The notes: generated by a model not told the origin, from the letters alone. Positions 12,731 to 27,712 are shown, numbered from the stretch's first letter. The stretch is 64,000 bases of DNA from Ulota crispa (GCA_963920765.1 OY987249.1:16712483-16776482), one strand, 5' to 3'. Program-made: numbers and translations.

Positions 12731-13238
12731 TAGGGGCCATCAAACTTAAACTTGTTCAGGTGACTCAAGTCACAATTCACGTCTGTGAATTCATTATTGA
12801 ACCGTGATATGATTCATTTTTGAACTTCACTCCTAATGTGATTCACATGAGGAGTGCATTTCAGAAACTCTCTTTCGTGACTTCCCGGGACTCATGCACT
12901 TGCGTTCTTAAACCTCGAAACTTCTTTTGCAGAAACTTCCACAAATTCACGGGTGTCTCAGACTTTGCGCTTGCGAGGGAACGAAAACAATTCACTAGTG
13001 AGCAGAGATCCTGTGAGGTGAGAAGTTCGAAGGCCAAATTTTATGTTTGAAGCCCCCTAATTATGACATTTTGCACCAAAATCATTCACGTGAATAAGAT
13101 CCATGAAAAACGTGAATAAATCATTCCGTGAACAAACCATGACAACCTCCAAGAGGTCGTCATAGCGTATTCTTTGATAACAAAAACTCGTTCACAACCA
13201 TTCTTTCATCGTTTTTTTGAGATAAATGAAACCCCCTA
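12731..13238. mobile_element. Non-autonomous DNA element, TAGGGGGTTTCA terminal type
   Basis: Starts with TAGGGG and ends with GAAACCCCCTA. The last ~60 bp (about 13180-13238) match in inverted orientation the first ~60 bp of the element at 55830. An internal terminus-like motif (AAGCCCCCTAAT near 13050) suggests nesting or an internal deletion. The interior is rich in GTGAATGA/TTCACGTGAA motifs in both orientations. Confidence 0.6.
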
Positions 13239-13910
13239 ATATGAGCGCGGCCAAGGAGATTGACATTCTCATGCTGTTGGTTATTCCTGAACGTATTAAG
13301 CAGCTGTTAGCAAATTACAAAACCATCCAAATACTACGGAGAAAGCTTTGTGCATCATACCTGTTTTTCAAAGCTTTGGAAATTTGTGCGGTTTCAAATT
13401 ATTGAAACTTTTGTAAGAGAGCAACTAAGGTAACCTTACCCATACCCGAGCGTTTAAGGGTTTAGGGTACTTCAAGGTCTCTAAAAATTCAAGAAATTTT
13501 TTTGTAGGGGTTAGCCTTTCAACAAGCTATCATGGAACATAATTTTTGTGGAAAAAAGTATTGTAGATTATTTAATATTAAAGGATAAAGTTGCAACTCA
13601 TAAGGTCCCTATTAGCAGCTCTAAACTACCCTTGAAATTGTTTGGATGTGTTCCTATACATGTACTTGACAGTCCCAATCTTGACCCTCCCAAACTAGCT
13701 CCTAAGCTAACATGTGGCATAATTTGCTTGTGCAAATGGCATTCACTGCTCCACCTTGGGTTCAAAAGTGTGTGGAACATCTCAAATGTAGAGTGTGACA
13801 TTGGGGACCACTTAGGTATGGAGTATGTTACCTTAATCAATATCGTCCTGAGATGTTGAGGTGGTGAATTTATCTCCGTTCATGTTGAGCAGCAATTCAA
13901 GAAGATCTAA
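13239..13910. other. Spacer, no gene recognised
   Basis: A 103-codon open frame at 13548-13859 starts with GTG and resembles nothing I know; it is not called. The TAA at 13908-13910 is the left target duplication of the next element. Confidence 0.3.
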
Positions 13911-14212
13911 GAGCATCTCCATTGGTCCAAGCTCACTCAAAGTTTTCCATTTGGTTTGGTGAGGTTTGAAGGTTTTCAATCTCTACCCATGCTTTTGAAA
14001 ACATGGCCTTACACTCCAACACACCCTATAAATAAGCAGCTGACTACTTCTCTAGGGAAGTAGAGGATAAAGCTCACTAAACTTAGGGTGAATAGTGCAT
14101 GAATAGTGGCTTGAAGAGTGACTTGCTAGACTTGCTAAATAAGAGAGTTTGAGAGGGGCCTAGATACTTTTCATCCACTTTGAGCGAGCCCAAGCCACTA
14201 GTGGAGATGCTC
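13911..14212. mobile_element. Tourist-like MITE (PIF/Harbinger type), TAA duplication
   Basis: Terminal inverted repeat GAGCATCTCCA, with a 3-bp direct TAA at both ends (13908-13910 and 14213-14215). Terminal motif, duplication length and 302-bp size are those of plant Tourist/Harbinger MITEs. It sits directly against the decayed Bet v 1-like gene. Confidence 0.85.
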
Positions 14213-14216
14213 TAAG

Positions 14217-14749
14217 GCCCTAAGTATTCCAGAGCGCATTGAGAACATTGACGAGGACAAATATTTAATTAGCTATACCATCGTGGACGGTGACCCCGGG
14301 TACAAGTCCGTGACAGCAAACATCACCTACCTACCGAGCGTGAACGTGCGCCACTTCCATGGCGGTTTTCAAGGCGAATAGGACATTAGGGCTACGCACA
14401 TGCTTTGTTTTCTTGGCGGGTGTCGATAAAACCCATTTAGCACCGCCTGGCATAGCGTGGCGCAGTAGCGGAATTGGCCTTGGCGGATTTTGCAACCACT
14501 AGCCTGCCACTCCACTCTGTCAAACTTCGCTAGGCAATCAAAAGACCCTCCCATTCCCGTGCCACTCCCGCATCACCACATATCGTGGCAAATGGATGGC
14601 TGGTGGCTGATGGCAGGACGGGCTCGCAGCATGTGTGCGGCCCTATTGACGTTCCGGAGGACGGCTTTACAGACGAAATCACCGAATTAATATTCTTGAT
14701 GCAGACCACATAATATGAAAATCTGCTTGCCAATCCGGCGTACAAGTAG
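14217..14749 (+). pseudogene. Decayed Bet v 1 / SRPBCC (PR-10-like) gene fragment
   Basis: The first 54 codons read RIENIDEDKYLISYTIVDGD followed by PGYKSVTANITYLPS. This strand order and the 'GD(P)xxYKS' turn are characteristic of PR-10/Bet v 1-type SRPBCC proteins. The frame then closes at 14379. A C-terminal-like piece follows at about 14655-14749 (DEITELIFLMQTT, then YENLLANPAYK), interrupted by stops, resembling the final long helix of the family. The 5' part is absent: a Harbinger MITE abuts the fragment at 14212, and the sequence before the MITE is not clearly homologous. The family binds hydrophobic ligands in a large cavity. This copy is dead. Confidence 0.5.
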
Positions 14750-14861
14750 GACTTAAGCATTTCAAGGGCATCCGCTTTAGAAACCCTAGGTTTCAGTACT
14801 TCAAATTTACGATTACAGAGTCTTACACGGGCCACTGTTTTTCTCTGAAAAAATTGATGCA

Positions 14862-15321
14862 CTAAGAGCATCTTCAATGTATGCACTGGGAATGGGTTGG
14901 TTTTGCATTTCTTTGGGTGTGGGTCACTTTAACGGGAATTTTAAGTACTTTTAGGGTTCCAACGTTGCCACGGGAATAGAAAAGTCGGAATTGACCCTGT
15001 TTAAACCACCTCTTGGAGCAGCAAATTGTCTTGTTTTCTCGTGCCCTAGCTTGTTTTCCCAATGCGCACTGCATTTGCTGACGAAGTGACAAGTTGCTTG
15101 TGATAACTCACAATAGCTTGCAATAGCTTGCAATTTCCTAGCAACAACTTGCAAGTACTTACATTCTTCTACTACTGTGCTTGAATTTGCTACGGGAATT
15201 ACGTCAGCATTGAGAAAATCTGGCCGATGAAAGAAACTGCATGTACTTAAGGGGCAGGGAGTGACGCAAGACCGGCTACTCCGAGTCCCGTTTGCGGTGC
15301 ATACATTGAAGATGCTCTTAG
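14862..15321. mobile_element. Tourist-like MITE with a 25-bp perfect terminal inverted repeat
   Basis: CTAAGAGCATCTTCAATGTA (continuing TGCAC) at the left end is repeated exactly inverted at the right end. The core GAGCATCTTCA resembles the neighbouring Tourist element, so PIF/Harbinger affiliation is likely. The flanking target duplication is not clear (TAA at one side, TTA at the other). No coding capacity. Confidence 0.75.
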
Positions 15322-16296
15322 TTAGTAACTGAGGTTAGACCTGTTTTGGTGAGATCCAGTAAGAGTACGATAACCTTCATATTCTACTCGGTCGTTGGTT
15401 TCGTGGCTCCACGTGATGCTTGGATTGTCGTTGTAGATAGACTAATGCACCGCGCTGCAAATCCTGTCCTGCCAAATCGCTGCATGTCTGAAAAGCAAGT
15501 CAGGCTTGTTTCACGCGGTGCCAGGACTGTGACAGCAATTTGATAAAAAAAGGGTTCAACATATGCATATGAATGTAAGACGCAGGATAATACTGTAACA
15601 GTTGAGCTTTTGTGAAGGATTTGGAGAGATGAGCATTATTTATTGTACATTGTGATTACGAGGAAAAGCGCACTCACGTGTCAACTCTTAACCGTAGGAA
15701 AGCGATTTTTGACATATTTGAGTAAGAATTGGTTGCTCACTGAACGATAGGGCTGCTCGGGTGGATAACTTAACGCATTTTAGATTTGACATGCAACATA
15801 ATATAAAGAGGGGTTTATTCTTTTGAGGTAATAATTATAAAAAATTTACAACTAAGAAAGGTTTCATTCAAATGGCAAAATTGATTATATTAAGTAATAA
15901 AGGTAGGTTTTAAAAATGCCTTATTATTTTTTTACAAGTAATTAAGGGACCAGTATCGTGGGGTATCCTATGGTCCTATTGTATTTATGGTGGGTATAGG
16001 ATATCTGATGTTCCAATGAGGGTGCCAGGTGTTGGGTGATGAAAAATGAGGGCAACTAATGTGGATGAATGGTTAGGGTCTACTTCATTTTTGGGTCAGG
16101 GTTTTGTTGCTTGGTGTTAGAGTACACATTCCAACCATCTAGCTTGTTTCATTTAACTTGTGTACAATAGGGTTTTCTTAATACATACATGTAAACGGCA
16201 TTCATTCACAGTGCTTCGACTCTTGGTTAATTTGCTCTTGAACTTTTGGAGAGAAGAGGCATTTCTAATTGCATTGTATATTTCTATGAAGGATTT
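15322..16296. other. Spacer, no gene recognised
   Basis: AT-rich with no convincing exon, RNA gene or element ends that I can pair. Confidence 0.3.
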
Positions 16297-16974
16297 AACA
16301 CCATATTTGTTATAATGAGAGTTTTCCAGTGAAATGAGAGGTAATTTAACCAAAATTCAAAAAAAAAAAGGTCAATTCAGCTTGAATCAAGCTGATTTGG
16401 CATAAAACCTTTTAGATTTGACCTAAAATTGAAAGGTTTTAGGTCAATTAAGCTTGAATTGAGCTGAATGGACATAAGGCCTTTTAGATTTGACCTAAAA
16501 TTGGAAGATTTTATGTCAATTCAACTTGATTTGAGCTAGAAACTCTCATTTTAATGAAAACTACTGATTTTGGTCAAAATCAACATGTTTATTTTGAGAG
16601 GTCCCCATTCTCTCATTATAACAAATATGGTGTTATTTGATCTTTGTCTTGAAACTATTTATAAAAGCATATTGAACACCATATTCATTAAAATGGGAGA
16701 TTGGACACCTCCCAAAATAACCAAATGAGACATAAAACCTTTCAACTTTAGGTTAGTTTTGAAAGATTTTATTGCAATTTAGCTTGAGTTGAGCTAAATT
16801 GCAATAAAACTTTCTAAACTTAAGTTAAAACTTTCTAATTTTAGGTCAAATCTAAAAGGTTTTATGTCCATTCAACTCAAATTGAGTTGAATTGACATAA
16901 AACCTTTCATTGAATTTCCTTTACATTACCTCTCATTTCAATGGAAAACTCCCATTTTAATGAATATGAGGTTA
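16297..16974. mobile_element. Composite MITE, AACACCATATTYRTTA type, with nested copy
   Basis: The left end (AACACCATATTTGTTATAAT...) and right end are inverted repeats over about 50 bp. A second inward terminus at 16634 pairs perfectly for 24 bp with the left end (element 16297-16634, flanked by ATTT on both sides). A third terminus at 16675 starts another copy. The interior is built of repeated ~55-bp modules (AGGTTTTATGTCAATTCA, CTTGAATTGAGCTGAATT and the like) in alternating orientation. Related ends occur at 19673, 27713, 46747 and 50622. Confidence 0.7.
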
Positions 16975-17305
16975 TTGCATTTGTACCCTAACCCCTAAAG
17001 CCTAAATTGTCAATTACTTAACAATTCAAAATTTTCAGTTATAAAGAAGATAGCCTCATATATATTTTTGCTTAGCCCTTATAAATAATCAAAGAGTGCC
17101 CTAAAATTGGCCATTTGACTCAATTATATAATTATAGACGGACCCTTTTATTCAACCCAAGGAACTAAATAGCCCCCTATAAATTATCCCCTTGCCACAT
17201 GTGGAGTACCCAATATACAAAGAGTGATCCACCTGAGTAGGGCTGAATTGCTCCACAAGTTCAATCCATGCAAACAACAATTAGCTGGCCGACAGTACAA
17301 TCAAA
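16975..17305. other. Spacer, no gene recognised
   Basis: AT-rich spacer that ends in TACAATCAA, the left target duplication of the next element. Confidence 0.3.
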
Positions 17306-17709
17306 GGGATTGATATGTCTACCACACCCTTTCAGCTATTTTACCACACCCCCAAGGTAAATTTTAGATTTCTACCCTCACATAGTTGAATTTGAGAATT
17401 TGGAACTCAGATTTGGACTTAGAGATCGTGATTTTGTCTAGAACCATAAAAAAAAAGGTTGTAACTGAACAACACCCAGTGAAAAAGTAAAAAAAGAAGT
17501 AAAAGTAATGCTTTTCCCCCGATCTAAGCTTTTTCATTGGGTGTTGTTCAATTACAAACTTTTTTTATGCTTATAGGCAAAATCAAGGTCTCAAAGTCCA
17601 AATCTGAATTCCAAATTCTCAAGTTCAACAATGTGATGGTAGAAATCTAAAATTTACCTTGGGGGTGTGGTAGAATAGCTGAAAAGGTGTGGTAGATATA
17701 TCAATCCCC
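17306..17709. mobile_element. Foldback MITE, GGGATTGATATGTCTACC type, 9-bp duplication
   Basis: The two halves are inverted repeats over most of the ~404 bp, including the termini GGGATTGATATGTCTACC and ATATATCAATCCCC and a central GAACAACACCCA/TGGGTGTTGTTC pair. TACAATCAA occurs on both flanks (9 bp). A 9-bp duplication points to a Mutator-like (MULE) origin. Relatives lie at 51566-52014, 58116-58505 and 59361-60203. Confidence 0.85.
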
Positions 17710-18699
17710 TACAATCAACTGTACAATTATACAGTGAGATAAAAAGCAATGGCATCTCGAGTGCTCCATCTCTTGCTGGCACTGCAAATGCCAGAGACGT
17801 GATCACCTCAGCACATGAACACCGAATGGGACTCACTGGCAAAGGAACTGGCCAAGGGACTGGCAAAGCACTCCTTTAGTTTATGGCCTCATACCTTTCA
17901 ACTCGCCCTGATATTTGGTGCAGAAATGGCTACACTGCAGTGTTTCGGAGACGATGACCTCGACTCATCATATTCAGTACTATTTTGATCCTTTCCCGTC
18001 ATTTACTGCATGTATTTTCAAATCAGCTTCAAATAGACTTCACATAATCTTTGAGATTACAAAGATGACAAACTGTAGCGATGCGCTTCAGGATTAGTAT
18101 ACTCGAGTCTCCAAAACACCTTCTACATGTCCATGTACTAACCTTACTCTTATATGTTTCCAGATACTTCAAGAGATTTCTAGATGTTGTGAGAACTGAG
18201 GAGTGCCTTCGCAGCAACGAAGCAAAAGAAGTTATTACTCACTTCGTTTTGATGATAGAGCTCCTTCATTTAACTTAGAGTGTAGAAACCGCAGGTCCTT
18301 TATCTTCGTCGCATTGTGTAGTTAGTTCCGTGCTGCAAGGGTACTACATTTGTTATCTAATGTCAATCGGATATAACTCGGGTTGCGTTTTTTTCACTTG
18401 CACGGATCGCTTCTGCTCCTACGACGCAAAACTTATTTTGTGGCTGAGACATTTCCGAGTGCGGATTGCGTGACGTAAAGGAATAGGAGAACGTCGTGCG
18501 TTGCCGGCCGGCGAAGCTCTATGTGCCTTCAGACTTGGAGATTGAGTGACAACTGAAGAGAATTTTAGCAAGGTACGCATTAAGGTTTTTTGCGGCAGGC
18601 TTGAGAATGAGCAGGAAGATAAACAGAGGAGGTGAGGAAGAAAACCGCGGCAGGGAAGAGAGGTGTTGTAGTCTAATTAAATAGTAGTGCGAGGAGTAG
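17710..18699. other. Upstream region of the RABC gene
   Basis: No gene recognised. The last 250 bp are GC-richer (for example TTGCCGGCCGGCGAAG near 18500) and probably hold the RABC promoter and 5' leader. No TATA box in a convincing position. Confidence 0.35.
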
Positions 18700-21167
<2,468 letters not shown>

Positions 21168-21169
21168 TA

Positions 21170-21573
21170 AGGTAGGAGGCTCAAAAACCGACCATGGCCC
21201 ATCCCCTTTTTCATGGTTTTCCGTGGATGGAAGGATTTTCAGTTCATTCTTTAGACAGAGAGAAATAGATGTAGAATGTAACACAAGTCGTTTCATATTT
21301 TTTGAAGTATTTTTGAATTATTTATGAATTTTCAAAGTGCATGTGTCATAGGTCCCTATTTATGACCTTAGACTTTCCAAGAAGCGTTCACTTGCAAGTT
21401 GTGAAGAGATTTGGGGAAGCAAGGAGACTAATTGGCTCTTTGCAATTAAAAACAACTTTTTTACATGCATTCAATGATTGTAAGAGGACGCTTTGAGAAC
21501 CACCTCATTTCCATTTCAGTAGAGTCTACATGGGCGGTTCAAAATGACCAAACGCTTTTGGAGCTGACTACCT
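21170..21573. mobile_element. MITE, AGGTAG terminal type, two bases after the RABC stop
   Basis: Ends AGGTAGGAGGCTC and inverted AGGTAGTCAGCTCC, with TA on both sides. The interior is a close relative of 8174-8580 in the same orientation. The RABC stop TGA (21165-21167) is separated from it only by the TA, so most of the RABC 3' UTR must be MITE-derived. Confidence 0.85.
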
Positions 21574-21694
21574 TAGATGACGCCATTAGATTCATAGTAT
21601 AAGTTTATGCCAATCTTCAATTTTGTTCATTGCCAATGTGGACGTTGATGATCCATCTCTTAACGTGCACATCCTTTCCAACTAATATTCTTTA

Positions 21695-22145
21695 AGGTAG
21701 GAACATCCATAAGCGTGGAACTAAGGATTTTGGAGTAGGAAAACTAGGTGATGAATTTTGAAAAAAATAGTGTTAAGTTAGGAAGAGGAAATTAAAAATA
21801 TTGGTATCAATTTGAAAGTTCCAATTGCAAGCATTTGTTCACAAAGATTTCTCAAAGTCCTAAATCATTGGAAATGTATAGTTGTGTGTAGGAGATGTCT
21901 TTAGTGTGCTCACATGCTTATAATACTAACTTGAATAGGTCTTAAGTAGTGAGATGGGGCACTCAAAACCTTCATGCCAATCACCCATAACTATCACTTT
22001 ATCACCTAGAACCATCACTTAATCACCCACAACTATCACTTTGTCACCTATAACCAAATTTTTTTTATTGTTAGTCATTCACACAAGCTCAAATAGAAGT
22101 AGGTCTCAAGGATGGGGACGCCCATGAAGAGGGGTGTTCCTACCT
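21695..22145. mobile_element. MITE, AGGTAGGAACATCCATA type, TA duplication
   Basis: Ends AGGTAGGAACATCCATA and inverted AGGTAGGAACACCCC; TA at both flanks. The interior contains a short tandem of ATCACCCATAACTATCACTT-like units around 21990-22060. 451 bp, no coding capacity. Confidence 0.75.
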
Positions 22146-23064
22146 TAAGCTTTGGTTGTTGTTGTCTTTTCAAATTGAAGAGATTCCTTTCAGAGCTCCT
22201 ATCATCTTTTTTTATCTAAAATATAAAACTACAATTCAAGAGCACTAATCTTTTGGAGGAGATGCAAGACAACATTGAGTACTCAATTCATTAAGGTAAA
22301 ACATCATTTTGCGCAAAATGAAAATGATGTCAATTCAATCATTTTTTATAGATTTGGACATGTCAGTTCAAATATTTTTTTGTCAATTTGGACTTTTTTT
22401 TTTTGTCAATTTGAATTTGGACGTTTTTTTTTGTCAATTTGGACACGACTAGTCAATTTGGATGTGTCAATTTGGACACTATTTTCTTGTGGTGGCATTT
22501 GATAAAAAAAAAAAAAAAATTGACACTATTTTAGGTTGAAATTGTGCATCTCGAATGGCATATATTTCTTACCGTTTGGTTGTAAAGGTGTTTAGTTGCT
22601 TTAGATCAGCCCAGCAGGTTTTGCTGTGAATTTTAACACGGAACCTTGCTTTCAACGTGCCTCAAAGCGTTGTACTGCTTGTCACTGACTTCTTTGCTCA
22701 GCTGCCTAAATTTGCAAGAGCTTTGTCAATTGCTAAATAATACCCTCTTCAAAAAGACCCCAGAATTGTAATGCTTTGTATGACAACATGTTCCAAATCT
22801 AACAAAATGCAAAATTGGGGAAAACCCAACTGCATTGAAACTGAAAGCAGTGTGAGTCTTGGGACCTGCTTGGTATGGGACAGTAGTACAAAGAACTAGC
22901 ATTGCAGACCTAGTGCTTTAATTTTAATGATGAATATCAATTCTATTTAAAAAACCAATTTTCAACGAGATTAATTTCTAGGGGATCTCTATTTTCATTG
23001 TAGTTTTATATGTATTTCTAAAGCACGATTAGCAAGACAGCCTCCATTATATCTTTGCAGCTTA
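22146..23064. other. Spacer with a T-rich GTCAATTTGGAC tandem
   Basis: At about 22370-22485 the motif GTCAATTTGGAC recurs several times between long T runs; it ends with TTTTCTTGTGGTGG, which resembles a degenerate CACTA-type end. Otherwise no feature; the frame at 22275-22502 is produced by this low-complexity repeat. Confidence 0.35.
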
Positions 23065-23299
23065 AGGTAGATGCACTCATAACCCTGAGATCAAAGAGTT
23101 TAGGGTGGTTAAATTGAGCAAATAAGTTTGAAAATTGGATTTTTAGATTAGGAAGAGGAATGAAAAATACTGGTCTTGGAAGAAAAGTTGCACAAACAAT
23201 TGTGAATTTCATCAAATTTTCAAAGTACAAAATCATTTAAAATGCATATCCATGCATAGAGTATGCTGAAATTGTGTCTCATGGATGCTATTTCTACCT
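23065..23299. mobile_element. Degenerate MITE, AGGTAG terminal type
   Basis: Left end AGGTAGATGCACTCATAA, right end TGGATGCTATTTCTACCT. 235 bp; the right flank no longer shows TA, so it is older or truncated. Confidence 0.55.
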
Positions 23300-25599
23300 T
23301 CAATTCATAGATTACCAAGTGAAGAGTCAAGAAAACAATGACATAAGGTATTGAAATGCACTATGAAGTATTAGAAGATATCGGGCTTTGGGTGAGCAAA
23401 AAACAAGTTGTCTTGGTACATAACTAACTTCAAGGAAACCTAAGCCCACCCATATGGGTAGCAAAAATTGCTGCACAATAAGCAGATTTCAATTGCATTG
23501 GATACCCGTAAACGCCAATGGTGCATTTGGTATTGCTAGTCTTTGCACCGTGTTAGCATCGATTAACCTTTGACACCTATGGTCTTAGGACTCTACAACC
23601 AATGACTGACCACGGTCAAGAAGTGCGCCTTCCAAGCAATGTTAGCCATGCCATCAAGTTTTGACTTTGCAGTGGCCCTTCGATGCTCCTTTGAAGCATT
23701 TGTAGCCAAACAAACGTATTAGCAAGGGAGTATCAGATTTAAGCAACGTTGAGAACAATGATTATTATACGGTTTGAAAGATAGTACTATTGATCTCATA
23801 TCATTATTAATTACTTTTGAGTTGAGTAGGGGCCTCTTGGAGCAATTTAGCCTTGTTTTGAATCAAATGCCAAAATGAAAACATATTCTATTTAATAAAA
23901 GAAGCTTGTTTCAAATGATCTTACAAAGAAATGAATTAGAATTTAGGATTTCCAAAACATACCTATATACACTTATTGCTACATGGCACGCTTGCATCCT
24001 CTTTTGCTCAAAAAAATACAAATTATGAATATCTTTCATTTTGTTTTAAATTAAAAGTAAGCAAAATTCCAAAAAAAATGAGTTGATATTGCTTTACATA
24101 GTGGACACTTTTGTCCATTTAGTCATCTGCTTTTTAATTCACTACAATATGCTTTGATTTTAAAATTGCCTTGACAACTTTACCTATGTAGTCATGCTCT
24201 TCAGGTTATAACAAAATATCAAATTAAATATGAATCAGATAAATTGCTTACTACATAACAAGCACATAATGAAATTTGCCATGATTTATGCAATAAAAAC
24301 TAAAATATAAAATAAAGGTTAAAATCAAAAGTATACCTTAACCCAAAACATAGCTTTTGGCAGACAAGTTTTTAACTTTTTGTTTGAATGGAGTAATAAA
24401 ATGAAAAGCCATCCAATTCATCTCACTTGAGTTTTACCATGCAAGTTATTTGCATGAGTCATGCTAGATTGCTAGTCAATTGCACTTTGCTTGTTAAATC
24501 CAATGCGTGGCAACAAATTTTGCATTTGTATTATCTAACATGGCCTTCTAGAGAGCCTTTGAAGTTTTATCCTTGGGTGATGTTTGATTTTCATAAATAT
24601 GAGCTACTTCATTTGTTGTAGGCATTTTTTGAAACCCTCATCAACAAAAATATCATGAATCTTTCAAGCAAATGAACATCTCTAAATTCCTTTAAAGCTT
24701 GCTAAAAGGTGTCAAACAAAGAAACCACAATTCTAAATGGAAGCATGAAAAAAAGATATAATAAAAATATCTAATTGAAAAGACATATGAAAATATATAT
24801 CATGAAAAGATGCCATGTATACTGTTCTATCTTATTCTTTCTAGTTTTGAATTCATCTTTTAAAAAAAATACTCAAAATCACCAAGCATCAAAGATCCAT
24901 AAGTATGAATTTTGTGAAGTTGATGTGCAAAGATTGCTTTTGCGTTTGCGTTTGCGTTTGTGGTAAATTTCAACAAGCAAACTAATGATCTATAAATTGA
25001 AATGTTACAAATAAAGCATTTCATATGTAATAAAATAGTTAATATGAAGAACAATCACTCTAATGCATGTTTACAAAGTAAATATTTGTTGATGATGTTC
25101 ATTGTATGCAATAAGCAAAAAAGTCATTATTCTCCTATTAAATGGAATTTTAGATCCACACAACCTAGGTGGCTGAAATCTAAACTTATTTATGATTAAG
25201 CTCAATTATAGTTTTTTTGAAGCTCAAAACTTATAGATTATTTACTTCTTTATCAACTTAGCCTCTCGGTCATTTTCAACAACTAATGACTTCTCTAAAA
25301 TGTGTGTATTGTTACTTAATCATCAATCTAACCACCCGCTTAATATGAATTTGAGTGTGATTTGAAGAGGCTCTTTAACAAGCCATCGTAAAACCAAAAG
25401 AAACTTCCTTGATTCCAAAGAAACACTTTCATGAGCCATCTTAGAATTCAAAAAAGCTTCTTTGACAAAAAAAACAAAAAACAAAATCAAATCAATTTTT
25501 AATTTTTAATTTGTGAGGTTTTTATTTTTATTTTTTTGATTTAAAGAGCCTATTTGATTTCAAGAAGCACTTTGTGCAATCCTAGTGGAAAAGTTGAGA
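23300..25599. other. AT-rich spacer, no gene recognised
   Basis: No exon-like or RNA-gene signal that I can support. Frames here are short and AT-biased. A (TTTGCG)n-like run lies near 24940-24960. Confidence 0.3.
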
Positions 25600-27320
25600 G
25601 CTATTTGGAACCCAAATAGCCCATTTCAACAACTTTTTATTTTATTTTATTTTTGCTCAAAGTGCCCATTCACATTAGAAAAAATGGGAGCCCTCAATAA
25701 GGCCTTAAAATTTTTTGTTCTTGATGTGGGAACCAGCACTACTGGTTGCCAAAAAAAAATTTAAAAAAAAAGCAGCTTTTGGTAAACCTCTTAAACAAGA
25801 GCGCTTCAATGATCCATCCCTTCTAATACATTTTGGTCTCTTGCAAAGCTTACAGTAATCAAATTGGTAGTATACAAGAATATCAAAACTCAACTTTACA
25901 ATGCAGTGAACCACATTTCTCATTAGATCCAAGTATTCATGCATGATCTGGCTTATAGGTACAGTCATAGTTCCTTGGTAAAAAACCTTCGAAAAACTAT
26001 CATCTTATGCAAACTTTTTTCTAATGGACAAGAAGGAGTTTAAGACAGAACTTTGCAAATCTTTAAAGTATTTTTATGAGGACAAGGGCCTCACGTGCAC
26101 CCATGCACAAAAACAGACAATTAGTTTGTTTTTGTATATATACGAGGTGTCTTCAGCCTTGCTGTCACTTGTTATCGTTTTCACATCAAAAACTCCAAGA
26201 ATAAACAACATGTCCCCCTCTCTCTCAAGTCCAATACACATGCAATAGTATAAGCAAGAACCTGAACCTGAAAATTGGCAGAAGAAGAAGCCATTTTGCA
26301 ACAGACCACAGCAAGTTACAAAGCTAGCATCAGTACACTCTGAGTACTACATAGAGATTGTAGTGGTAGCCAGACTTCTCACAATTTGTATCCAGAGCAA
26401 AAGAGACCTTAGAATACAAAGCAGGAAGGATTTAGCATAAAATTTAGGTTGTACTCATACCCTAATTATGTGATGATTACACCTGACATGCTATATCTTG
26501 TAACCAAGTACGTGGCCAAACCTTGTTATGAATTTGGCCCCCATATACCTCCTCAGCTATAATGCCGGTAGTTAGGATCCGGCCCTTTATATAAAAGATA
26601 CACATATCTATTGGCATGTGATCAATATAATACAGCTATTAGTAGGGTGTATAGTATATTTAACATATACTAAAAAACCTCCAAAACCTTAGCATAGCTT
26701 ATGTGTATTGGAATCCAAACATAGCTTATAAAGGAAGTAATGTACACCTCAATATAATATGTGCAAATAGTATGCATTAGTAACCTTAAAGGCATTGCCA
26801 CTCATTACTTTAGTATGAGCTATTGAGATCTAATAGTATACTCAAGATGGAGCTTGGTATTCCTAGAAGCTCATAGTGACATAGTGCATGTTCAACTCCT
26901 ATGAGTTTATCTTCAAAATAACCCTTTTCAATCAAGCAAACTTGTTGTCATACTAGTAAGATAGTATATGTTGCATGTTATAATTTCCACTATAAATCAT
27001 CCATAAGTCTAGAATGATTAATCTGGAAAAAGAAAAAAGAAAAAAGAAAAAAAAGAAAAATCTTAGAAAAAAATTAGAAATTTTTTTTTTTGATTTTTTT
27101 TAATTAATAAAATGACGTGGCACCATTGGTGCCACGTCAGATTGTGCATGTGCAGAGTTTGGTGCAATGGGCCCAAAGTTTGCATGCTAAGGAACTCAGG
27201 GGAGTTAGGGCCTTATTGAGGGCCCAGATTTTTTCTAATGTTTTTGGATAGTACTTTTTGCAATTTTAGTGAGTTTGTAGAGGGCTATTTGGAATCCAAA
27301 AAGACCTCTTCAACATTCTA
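25600..27320. mobile_element. Long non-autonomous element with ~110-bp inverted ends
   Basis: The segment at about 25600-25708 (ending CCCTCAATAAGGCC) recurs inverted at about 27202-27320 (GGGCCTTATTGAGGGCCC...), with shared CATTAGAAAAAAT and GCTATTTGGA blocks. The interior shows no coding sequence. Boundaries are approximate. Confidence 0.5.
27113..27139. repeat. Perfect 27-bp palindrome with ACGTGGCA motifs
   Basis: Arms TGACGTGGCACCA and its exact complement are separated by one T. Each arm contains TGACGTGGCA, the bZIP G-box/C-box hybrid core. It lies inside the right portion of the element at 25600-27320. Confidence 0.9.
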
Positions 27321-27712
27321 ATTTTTAAATTTTAAAAATTTTAAAATCAACTATAAAAGTGCTATTAGATATTGTGTAGCCCATTAGCAAGCCGTTTTTG
27401 AAGATGATATAATACCTCAAATTGTAACTTTTCAATTTTGTTTACAATCTAATGGGTTTTAAAATACCAATACAAAGACCATTTGCCTCACAAAACCACT
27501 ATTCAATATCCAATAGCGTTCTAGCAAGCCATTTTTGAAAATAATATCATCTTGGACCAAAGTTTCTTAGATTTGTTAATATTTTGATTAAATATAAGGT
27601 CCCAACTACAAAAACCTTTGGTCTAAGGTGGTATGTCATCTTCAAAAATGGCTTGCTAGAAGGTTATTTGGTATTGAATAGAAATTTTGTAAGGCAAATG
27701 ATCTTTTTACTT

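Noticed and set aside
13548-13859. 103-codon + strand frame
   Set aside because: Begins with GTG, no family resemblance, and the opposite strand is open too; no promoter or splice context.
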